From contig NC_133472.1 of assembly GCF_025370935.1 (NCBI RefSeq), positions 27,452,401 through 27,516,400 of the forward strand: DNA of 64,000 nt. Direction: 5' to 3'. Source of the DNA: Choristoneura fumiferana. Lineage: Eukaryota; Arthropoda; Insecta; Lepidoptera; Tortricidae. Positions 11,598 through 23,500 of this stretch are shown here, in pieces; the stretch's first letter is position 1, and every line of letters begins with the position of its first letter. The position numbers and the translations under genes are program-made. A model generated the notes under the pieces. It searched no databases, was not told the origin of the DNA, and worked only from the letters and a program-made list of their open reading frames with translations.

Positions 11598-14500
11598 GTG
11601 AGCTCATTGTCCCTTTTTCTTCTGTGTTTATGTCATACCCGTTGTCTTCCAGTATACAGGATTCGGCAGATTAAGTGTCCTTTGTTTAAAATAGCCATGA
11701 AGTTAAAAGAAACTTCAAATTTCAAAAATGAACATGTTTTTATTTTTTTAATTATTAAATTTTAAAACTCTATATTTACAAAATTAATCCAGTAGCTTAG
11801 TAGCTTTACGCATTCTCCTATGGAATTAATTGCACGTGGCACGCACTATCTCGTCGGGTATATCATCCCATATCTTGACCAACCGATGCTTGAACGAATT
11901 TAAATTCCCAATTTTGCTAATGCCCATGTCGAAAAGTGTAATGGATTCAAGTCTGGTGAAGATGCAACCATTCTTGCCAATATGTAAAATCCGTCAAATT
12001 TGTTCGACACCAGTCTTGAGTACGTTTAGCTTTGTGAGATGTCCTGTTGAAAGCAATAATAGTCGTTCCCGTACAATTTTCGGTCATTTTTCAGCTTATG
12101 ACCCTGCAGCACTTTCTGAATATTATAGTAGTCTTTATTGGTTTTGACTCTTCGATCAATGAATAGCGTATCGTACCCCATACCATGACAGCAGACGCAC
12201 TTTGAAACCGTTGTACGGCTAATTTATCCACTGAAATGTCCATCAATGAAACACCACAAACCCGATCATTTTAAACCCCCGACGCAAAAAGAGGGGTGTT
12301 ATAAGTTTGAACGCTATGTGTGTCTGTCTGTGGCACCGTCACAGAATATATAATAGTACTAACATACAGAATGGCCACGCTCCGCCCCGCACCGGTTCGA
12401 GTTACCCCACCCCTCAAGCGCAGATTGCAGGAAAACCGCAGGAAAGCAGTCGGGTGCGCGACGCGATGTATGTCGGCCGCACGGCACTAAGTTTGGGAGC
12501 AATAATTTTGCGAAATCGTAACGGTACCCTACCTAGTTCCTTTTTCTAAATAAATAGTGATTTCTGAAATTAACTCGATTAATACATGAAATAACTACCT
12601 ACCGAATGATTATTTTAAGTTTGTAGACGTATATCTATTTTAATTGAAAATAATAATGCTTAAAATACGCAGACAGACACATTTTAAGTAGGTTTAAATA
12701 AATCGAGGATATTCTAGCAGAACCGGATAAGTGCACAATATTTATTTTTTATACGGTTTTGCTAGATAAATAAAGCAGAAAACATTGAGTATGCCTATGT
12801 AACTTTAAAAAAAATGCACTTATTCTGTTTTGCCAGAATACCCTCGAAATAGGTAAGATTAACGATTAAGTACATTTATTTGCACATATCTAAGCCATAC
12901 CTGCATATGAGTACCTTTAAATGTCATTGGTAGCACTTATACTAAGTACTATACGGTTTTGCAATAGTCAGCCCTGTGCAGCTTACGCACACATTGACGC
13001 GTGTACAGACGTCGTCGTGCCTATGTAGATTCAAGAACGCGTATTTTGTACGGCGTGGCCGCCCTGTGGCACCGTAGCTCTTAAACGGGTAAGTCGATTT
13101 GAATGCGGTTTTTTTTATTTGAAAGCAGGTTTTCTAGAGATGGTTCATCAAAACAGACACGTTTTATCAAAATCGGTACAGCCTTTTTTGAGATATTGAA
13201 CTTTGAAGTGACAATGTCGGGGGTTTTCCAACTTTTTGTTGTTGGAATGTTGATTGTGGCTGTCTTACAACTATACCTAATACAAAAAAATACGTAAGTA
13301 CAGTCAAGTGTAAAGATATGTATACAAGTAAGTATTGTTAATAAAAATAAGTAACCATTTAAAACTGCACAAAATTAGAATCATCCTAATGCTCATTAAT
13401 ATGTACACACTGAAGAACTCATAAATATGTATACTACTCGTACACAAATTTGTATACATCAACTGTTACATTAACATTATACGATATTAAGCTAAAAAAT
13501 AAATATTCACATATAGGTAGTTACAAAAATATGTTTTCTCAAACATGCTCGGAAATGTACGCGTTAATGTCACGAAATGGAGACATGAAGTTTCTCATTT
13601 ATGGCTCCCTACCACCTCCACCTCCCTACATAACTTCTTGGCCTAGTCCATGAAGTATGTATGAAAATCCATTATTGTCCGCTGCTCTTACTTTTTAAAT
13701 TTGCTTACTAACATTAAACTGACAAAGGAAAAATTACAGACAGCCAACCACCACTACTCTGTAAGCATTTGCGATACTGCGATGCGATGCGATGCTATGC
13801 GATGCGATGCGATGCATGGATGGATGGATGGTTGGATGGTTAGACGGATGGACGGATGGTTAGACGGATGGACTACACTGCAAATAAATATAATGCTTGT
13901 AATAAGCTTTTGCTAAAAATATCATTTTTAATACAATCTTTTTTTGCCGAATGTACTTTTTGTTGACTGTCTTGTATTGTCGTCTAAACTACATATCTAT
14001 ACCAAATTTCAAGTCGGTACTATTAACTATTGAGGAGTTCCCTCCTGCAGAGACGATCCCGGCAGGACCACCAAGATGTCACTACCAGATTATTGTATTG
14101 TCACCAAATTTACATAAATTTGCTAAATTTCAAGTCGATCGGACTACCGGAAGTGGGTCAAATTTAGCTTCCAAGATTTGACACAAACAAACAATAAATA
14201 AATAATTAAACAAACAAGGCAGGCAAGCTAAAGAAAAGCTTCAGAAAATATCGCCGAAATTTAAGCACTTGTGCAAGTATTTCGAGTAACAAACAATTTG
14301 AATTCTCATTCTCTTTGGATCTTTGGTTTTGGCTGTAAAAAATGGCTGTCAGCGCGGTTCATTCGCGGGAAATTCGGCGGACTTCGTAGGTTGTGTATTA
14401 TGTAAAAAACAATAGGTAAACATAGTGATTAGTACGGTACGGATTTGGCGAGCGCTTTATCAAAGTTGGCTTCATTGAGATTTGTGGTTCATAAATTGCT

Positions 14501-17500
14501 TCATTAATTATGTACAAAAACGAATAAAGCACACAATCAGACAGTCACTATATTATAATTATCGAAGCTTTTATAAAACATCATTAAAATCGCAAACTTA
14601 AAGGTAAATATTCAAACGACATAGCTAGCCGTTGCTAGGCGACTAAGTCGTATATTTTTGTAACTTTGGCCGTCTCGATATCATTGCACTTGACAGTACA
14701 CCCCCCATCCTGAGTTTCACATACTCGTAGTTCAGATTGCCTTCAAGCCTAAAAATTATCTTTTCTCAATTTTCTGCATTTGTTAGGTAATGGCCAGTGA
14801 CTGGGTTAATGTTGGTATTACGTAAAGACTTTTTAGGATTACGTGATTGGCCACTTCAACATGCGGTTTAGTTATAATTGTTTTTTTTTTATTGTAGCTT
14901 CGCACTCTTGGCGCATTTAGCCAAACGGGGAAACGGAATTAGATACGGGAAATGCGTAAGGATCGGAATTTAGAAAAATGGGTTGGAAAGTTATAATTGT
15001 TATAAATCATGAATGAAGGAGTGTCATGTTGACTGATGAAGTATACATATTTATGAGCTTTATGGTGTTTCTTAGTATATGCTTTAATACGGTATTTGAC
15101 AACTCCTGATTTGGCCACATCTTAATATTATTATGAAAATATAGATATACAGATAGTGTTTGGCGAAGAGAAAATTTAAATCGGTTGAAAATTGGATTTA
15201 TAGTGATTTTTTGAAAAATCTATATACCTGTCTCTTTCTCAAACGCTTTTCTCTATGCAGCAAGTATGGCGGTACTGGCGTGTAACGTCACATGTAGCTT
15301 AAAAATTGTTCTTCTATTCGATAACAGGCATTGTGTAGTTTTAATTTATAAAACATATACAAAATAGTCAAATACCGTATTACTGAAGACATATTATTGC
15401 ACATGTGTAGCATACATACTTATCTTTCAAACAATGTATACATGTTTATGCACATTTAGTTGTTCCCAAATCTATGATCTTAATGATGATGCAATTTTTT
15501 GAGACTTTGGGATGTATAAATATCTATGCACTTGACTGTACGAGTACGCGAACGTAAAAGGTGACCATCTCGCGAAGCGAGCGCAAAACGAGCGAGCTAA
15601 AATCAAAACGTACGGCACGGACGGTAGCGCAGCCTTGACTGCGAATTACTTAATCCTCCTTAAATTATCAGTGTGTGCGTGCGGCGGGTGCCTGCGTACC
15701 GGCGCCAACCGGCGCGCGCACACATTTAAGCCGCTCGATGGACTTTTGTTTGTAGTGAACTTATTCTCTTCTTTTACTATGATATAAGTAAATGATGTCT
15801 GCGGTAGAAAATACTTTCAATTAGAAGAAGGTACTTACTGCAGCACATAATCGCAATGTTAATTCCATTAAGGATATCGTCTCCAAATTAATAAACCGCG
15901 TTATATATTTATCATTTACCACTAAAAACCACTTGGTATGTTTAAGTTTGACAGCGACTGACCCTATCTCGCCTGGTAGTGTAGATAAAGCCAAGGGTAT
16001 AGCTTACTCATTTAGGAACAGTCCATTGACTACAGCCTTGAAAAAGCCCTGATTTGGTTTTATCCGAAAATATAAACGACCAGTGTTCGTCGCCAAATTC
16101 TCTTTGTCGGTCACTGTTAAGCAAGATGATATCAAAATATAATATATCTAGCTTTTGCCCGCGGCTTCCCTCGGGAACTGTGCATTTTTCGAGATAAAAA
16201 TAGCCTATGTCACTCTCTGGCCCATAAACTATCTCTATGCCAAAAATCACGTTGATCCGTCGCTCCGTTTCGACGTGAAAGACGGACAAACAGTCAAACA
16301 CACACACTTTCACATTTATAATATTAGTACGGATTATTTTATAAGCACTTGGCTCTCGTTGTTAAGAGTTCCAAAAAAGTTCGTGTTGTTTCCATATAAA
16401 TATCTAAGGCAGTAATTAACAAGTATTAATTACCTACAAAAAGGATGTAATAGTACATTACTGCAGAGACCGCGAAATAGGGAATTGCTAGCCGACTAGT
16501 TAAAGATGGCCGAGTGTTAACGAGGCCATCTAGAGATACGAGGCCGACAATCCCTGTTCGCGGACGAGGCTTGTACTGTACTAATAGTGTTTTTCTAAAA
16601 TAAATCCAAGGAAATACCTAATACTCGTACCATGTCACTTGATGATGAATTCATGTGGGAAATAAAAAAATAACACTTATTTGAATTAAAAACCACTCGT
16701 TTTACATCCAAGCCGTATAAGTATTTGTTTTCTTTTCTAATCCCTCTAAAATACTCTTTTTTTTTTCAGCTACTTTTTTGTAAGCTGTTCGGGTTAGGTA
16801 ATGTTTTTGCCACCAAATCTTAAGATGATTTTATTTATTAAAAATCTAGTCAAAAGAAGAGATTAAAAAGTAAATACACATTCACAAACTACAATTATGT
16901 TTTTCTTAATTGGCAGTATGCTATAATAGTCAATAAAAGAAAAAAAACCACTGATACAAAAGACAATCTCTATGCCGGCCATGTCCAGCAATGTTGTATG
17001 AAATTCCAATACTATCCTCTAATTTGTAATTAGAATGAATCTTCGTTAGACTAAATGCTTAGACTGGTCGGAATGTTTCAATCCTGAATTACGCATTGGG
17101 GACGTGAAACACAGCTTCGCCACAGAAGAGCCGCCCATTGTATTACGGATAAAATGTGCACTTGCGTGAAACTCACGAACTTATTCTCTAATTTAATGAG
17201 TTTTACCGTGTCAAATAGTCATAGTCATATCTTAATGATGTACTAGTTATGTTTCGCATTTCCCGTTAGTCATCTTTTATCTTTAGTATTCGTTATCTAA
17301 TTCCTTTGAAGCGATAATGTGATCAGTCGCTTTGTGGCGAGATGGTGTATAAGCAGTTCTATCATGTGCGTCGAGGAATGGGATAAAAAACCTTCTTGTT
17401 GTCAAAGTTGCTGTCACTTTCTCTTCAGGTGCTTACAGTTGTCAGTTTACTGACGAGGTTACTAACCGAAGTGTTTGAAAAAAAAATGTGCTAAAACCAT

Positions 17501-20500
17501 TATTTGAAGAAACTAATATTCCGTGTGATATCAGGAAAGTAAAGAGTGATGCAGTAAGTGTGTAAATTACTCATAATTTTGCGTTCTTCTATTCTTCCAT
17601 CTACATTTTCGTAAAAGGATCTCGCCTGCGAAAGTCGCTCGACTTTGCTTACATGTATTATGTGATTTGAGTTACATTAACTCCTTACAAACCGAACAAC
17701 CGAAACTCCTTCAAGCGGGCGGGCAAAAAGTAATGAACTTCGCTCACGTACGAATACTAAACCCCAATTTTCACAATTTTATTGACATGATTTACTCGCT
17801 CCCTCTGCAAAGACGTTGATGCTATATGTATTCTTTCTCCTGGATCACATGCTTTCAGTTACGGTTTATGGGAATGTTTGTACGTGTTGTGAACGTTGTT
17901 GTGTAACGTTAGCACTACTTCGTCGCCGTATTAGCTCAATATTTACTGTTGTCACATAGATGCATTATACTAACGGAATTGCAATGATCGCTACTCGAAT
18001 ATAAAACACGAACAAAATTTGTCAGTTCACACCAATTGATATAGTTTTTATGTCAAAATTCGATACTCTTCATAGATTTTGTATGGCAATAGCAAGCTGT
18101 GGCGTCTGTTATTTGCCAACTCGAAACACAGTTGATTGAGATTAATCTGAGTTTTCGTTTTATACCAGAGTTTTGTCTTGAAACTATTGGTTAGCAGCGT
18201 CTGTTATGTTGATGTACAGACACTATGTGCTCTGACAAGACCTTACAAGAAATATGCCTTGCTCGAGCATCAAATTATTTGTGTTAAGTAATAATCAACT
18301 TAGATAACACTTCGTACCTTTTATCTTAGAAGCAGGGTTCTGGTAATACTGGATACTTGTAGATACGACCCTGTAAAGCGTACAATATTTTGACATACCT
18401 AAATAATTGTACGGAACCCTCAGTGCGCGAGTCTGACTCGCAATTGTCTTTTTTTATTTTTTAGTTTTTTCTCATTGTATTTAAATATACATATTCTTTA
18501 TATACATTCCACAGGTAATTCATTTTGTTTTATCTGTACCTCATTTACCTTAATCTTATCATCTCGAGAATCTTATTTTAGTTTCCTTGACATCTGATAA
18601 CTACGCTAACCCTCTCATAAATTAGTTCGTTAAGTAATGATGGTTATATCAGTTTTATGTCATTCTTCACCTTTTTATTTGGACGAGGTTTGTTAATCAA
18701 CCGAATAAATCATCAGGGATATCAATAATGATGACCGCGATACATGGCCAGTTTGTTGCCCGTGTTCTGTCAGTATTTCAGTATTTACAGTAACGCTTCC
18801 TGTCGCGACCGATTCGATGGCTGACAAAGTTATCTACGTAATCTGCGTTTGATATCTGACTCTTGCCGATCGCTCCCCACTCGATTATTGGCTCCTTTAG
18901 GCGATATGTCTGCGATAAAAATGTTTGTACTATTCGTTATAGAAATGCAGTTGTAACAATGTGACCGTGTTGTTAGTTTATTCCTAAACGCTGTCGTGAT
19001 CTAACTATTATAATTGTGTTGTAAGTGCGAAGTTTTAAAGTAATGAATTTAAATCAATATGTGGAATCAAGTAGTTGTTGTCAAGTAAGTTGCAGTATAA
19101 CATCTTAATAGATATGTACAGTCAAGTGCAAAAATAAGTATCTATTGAAACCACTCAAAAATTGGTTACTACGGCCTTATTGCGTCGGATTAGGTCTGTG
19201 GTACTTATTTTTTAAACTTTGAATAAGTTAGTATTTTTACACTTGACATTACATGATTTAAATGAATTTAGCTTTACTCATAATTTGTTACTTATTGTCA
19301 ATTTTACCCTTACTAAAAATAACGTTTATTTATAAATTATAATTTGTATTTAACGGTAATCAGTGGTTTTTCCTTCTAACAGTAGTCACATAATAATTTG
19401 AACTCCATGCCTTTCTTTCATTTTTACAAATTGTAAAACAACAAGAAGATATCAAAGCTGATTCAAAATAAAAATAAATTAGCTTCGAATACGACTACTT
19501 TTGCTTCTGATGACTGTTAATTGGATGGCTTTGTTAGTTTGATATTCGTTGGATAATGCGTTACAATGATCGAAGGGCGAAACGTATCATTGCGCGTTAC
19601 GCGGTTAGAGCTATCAAATTACATACGCGTGTAACTGTAATCTACTATAACTCGTGGTTAGCTCAGCCCGGCGCCTCTCGAGTCAAGGTGGCCATGTCTT
19701 GTTGCTGTCTGACTTACTTAATTCACCGCTCATATGATCAATTAAGTACTTGCGTATTAGGTATATGTATATATTTTGCAAACTAACTAAATATATACAC
19801 TTAACTAAATATTTGCAAATTTAATATTGTCTAAACTTTTGCCATTTTTTGGTGTGTTGAAGAAGGCGATGGCTAGGACTACGCAAGCCGTCTCAAGTCA
19901 AAACCGACAAAGTCTCCAGCGGCGGGCAATCTCCGGCCACAGCAGAAAAACCCACACCGCTAAAGAAGGTTCCCTCCGATAAAAAACTAAAGGTAACTTG
20001 TTTTACAGTGCGTTGAAGAATGAACTCCAAAAAAATATTTGGTGCTATTTTATAACTTACTTTTGGTCCAATCTCATACATGACTGACATTTGATGTGTT
20101 TGTTTAAGCGTTAATAAATTGTTGTAGCACCTTCCCTTTTTACTTTTCCAAATAGATTTTATACTTTCGTTACAATAAGGGTTCTTCTATAATTCGTGTA
20201 CCACATTTAGGTTACGGCTATTAGAATTGCCGAGTAATCTAAGCTAATAAATGAAATAATTATAAATAACAGATTTAAGTACAACAGTACCTTTTTTACA
20301 TTAATGTTCAGTCTTTAAACTAATAAAATATATACGTTACTATTTAGCATCAGGCACTGAAATGATGTTTACGCAGCATGTAGGTAATTTAAATGCCATT
20401 GTAGCATCATTTTCTCAATTTACCTCTTAAGAAAATGTATTGTATGTATGTTGTATTGTATGTTGTGGAGGTCAAGAGGGTAGGCTTTTGCCCAGCAGTG

Positions 20501-23500
20501 GGACACTATACAGGCTACTTAAAAAAAATTGTATGTATGACCAACATGTTTACATAAATTGTATAAGCGCTAATATGCTGAAGAAATTATGGTAACGATT
20601 GCTCTTCAGCTGTACGGTAGCGATAACAGTCGCGGCGAGGATGGCGACACGGCCGGTGCGGCGGGTGCTCTTGACGAGGCCGAAGATGATGCCGCCGATG
20701 TTGAGCTGCCGCCGCCCATGAAGCCCATACAGGTAACACGATACCTACTTAGCAACGAATGCGAACGAAACTAACACTACCAATACCAAATAACAACTAA
20801 CAAATGCAAATAAAGTGATATTGTTTATGATTTTGAAGTATATAATTATTTTTGCCCTTGACTGTACGCAACTCTCAGTGCAGCAAGTCCGACTCGCACT
20901 TGGCCGGTCTTAACTTTTATGCGATTATGTAAATTTCCAGGATCCTCAAACAGTGCTACAACAGTCGCCCGCTCCAGCCGCTTCCTCAGACACCCCCACG
21001 CGCGTAAGTGACTTTTTTACGAAATAAATTGACTAACCAATTGCTCTCTTGATAAAACTGACTAAAATAATCTTCATTCGCGCTCCTAACAATGTAACTA
21101 ACTTTAGGTTTCCCAGAGGTGACATATTGGTGACATTTTCAGAATTCGTTGACCATGGACGCTTTGGAAACTAACGGTGGTCCGGCAGACATTGCAGAAA
21201 TTGAACAAATAGTCAAGGAAAAAATGGTTAGGTTTCTCCCAATCAGTCAGATGCATGTTTTTCGTTGAGTGTGTTTGGTTTGATTTTTTGCTTTAAACCG
21301 CAATTAAATGAGTTTTGTAAATTTTGCTTTTGGTCAGAAAACATTAGTAAAGACTATTTTCCTTTCGCTTTTGGTATTAATCAGTGCGTGTGTATGGTAA
21401 GCACTAATAACTTTTAAAAATTAAAGTATCATTTGTAACTCAATTTTGTTGATAGCTGAATTAGAAAACGTTTGTGCACGAATGAATCAACTCAGAGTTT
21501 GTATTGCAATGGCTATATGTGCTTTGTTAGTATGAACTAATGAATATTCCTCAGAAAAATTTCATAGTTTTATTTGGTCACAGTCTAGGTATTAGTCGAC
21601 TGTTGCGTTTTTTGCTTTTCAGTATTGGTTTAAATAAATCCTGCTTGGTGTTTTTTAGATAATGCATAAATTGTGGTTTTTAATTTTATTAGAAGAATAA
21701 GGGACTTGAAACCTGATTAATAAAATGGCAGATAGTTTTAAGGATCGCCGTTTAGTAGAACTTATTTATGCACTTGTAGATTTTATATATGAATAGATTC
21801 GCGATGGAGTATTTGTGTTTTTACTCTAACTGCACGAGAATGGACGCACGGTTAAGTTGTCTTAAGAATTTTTTGAAAGTATATCTTTTATTCGATTTGC
21901 ATCCTATTGGTGGAATTCAAAATCATTTTAAGCATTTCAGCGATAATTTTCATGTTTTAAATTGGTATCTACACCTACTTGAACGTACTTTAAGTGAAAT
22001 CTTTGTCGCCTTTTACCCTGTTATATGTATTATATCATGCTAGATATGCCAGCAACAAAGAAAATGCTCAGTAGAATTGGCCATATTGCCAAAATATGTG
22101 GTGAAAAGGTGTTAGTTTAAGCACAAGGGTTTTTGCCATCAGGAGCAGCATGGTAGCACAGCGTGCGGCGTGGGGCGCGCCGAGGAGGGCGAGGCGGAGG
22201 CCGAGGCGGAGGCGGAGGCGGAGGAGCCGAGCACGCCCGGGCCCGACCACAGCGCGGCCGCGCTCAGGAAGCGCGAGTACGTGCTGCGCGAGCTGCTCGA
22301 GACCGAGGAAGTCTACGTCGCTGACCTCAGGCTCATCTGCGAGGGCTACATCCGCCACATGCAGGTAAACACACATGCTTATGCTTGCGAAAACACTGCA
22401 ACATCGTTGCATTGCGAACTTTGATTACATACTCTGTAACCAGTGCCACTAGAGCCCGTTATGTAATTCTTCTTGTACGGTTTTCTAACATGGATAGATA
22501 GGGTTCACTAGTAACACAGGTTAAGCCGCGTCTCACAACTCATTACTCCGCTCACGGTCATCGTGAACTAGTATTTTATGCAACTGTATCGTAATAGGGG
22601 TAGTCGAGTTTCATAATAGGGTCACATGAGTGTTTTAAGGCGTAAGTGTTTTACGTACAGTTGCATACAATATTTTATCTATTTCCATATATTAAATCCT
22701 CTATCATGTGTTCAAGAACCATTGAGAATGACCTGCATTAACGAGAACTACGGGTAGGTATGTCTGCCCCACGAGCTGCGCGCGCGACGACCTACTGCTG
22801 CACGTGGTCGTGGCGTCCCCCCCCTTCCCCCCGTGCTGTAATGATGTATGAATTATCGTAATGACCATTACGATACAGCCGTGTTCATAATAGAATCCAA
22901 TGTCGTAATACTGGTCATTACCTATGGTTTTTGAACGCATAATTGAGGATTTACTATATGGGTGTAGATAAAATGATTTGCTGGTTTTATTCTGGTTATT
23001 CAAACTATCTCAAATTCGACTGTAATTCTGTAATTCTGTAACTATAAACGTATATATGGATATACTCTTAACGCAACTACAATTTTGCTTTTCTGAAACA
23101 TCTCTGCAAAATTGTGAGATAATATTAAAAAAGAGTGTTCAGTGGTACCTACTCGTAATCTAGCCAATTCTTATTTGTAGTAAATCTCAATATCGACACA
23201 CATGATCGTAGACTATCTGCTCATTCCTGTCTACTTTATATCTTTCGCCTCTCAATGCAATGTGTACTACGTATCTACAATTTTCCGTAATGTAACGTAA
23301 CACCGGGCTTCGTCCGACTTTTGTGGTTTAACCTACATGCGAACTGATGGTTATACTACTTAACACCATACCTGTGTACAAAGCTCTAGCAATTTTACTA
23401 ACTTTGGTATTTATTCAGTAATCCGTGTAGTTATTAAATAACCTTCAAAACAGTTAAAACAAGTAGATATGCACTTTTGTTTCGACGTATCCCTAAGCTT

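Larger units (their letters stand above)
13301..15538. mobile_element. possible long TACAGTC-family element
   Basis: Tips CAGTCAAGTGTAAAGATATGT and GCACTTGACTG face inward and each is bordered by TA. Beyond ~30 bp the arms are only loosely similar and the interior carries unrelated repeats, so these may be tips of two separate damaged elements. Confidence 0.4.
11598..19862 (+). other. 8.3-kb trio intron, repeat-rich
   Basis: Non-coding stretch between trio exons 1 and 2. From left to right it holds a Tc1-like transposase relic (11826-12275, - strand), a split repeat with an unclassified element inserted in it (12276-13260), a possible long inverted-repeat element (13301-15538), a GATG/GGAT microsatellite (13772-13874), a repeat copy at 13955-14187, a LINE-tail-like repeat near 16147-16330, a clade-typical repeat at 16448-16580 and a small TACAGTC element at 19119-19249. 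Stretches 15550-15740 and 17330-19090 are not repeat-like and may contain promoter or 5' UTR sequence. Confidence 0.6.

Noticed and set aside
13772..13874. CRISPR-like regular repeats
   Set aside because: Units are 4-5 bp without spacers: a microsatellite in a eukaryotic intron.
14641..14700. Alternative right tip of the element starting at 13301 (TTGCACTTGACAGTACA)
   Set aside because: The last bases are CAG rather than CTG, so the tip at 15538 fits better, though both remain uncertain.
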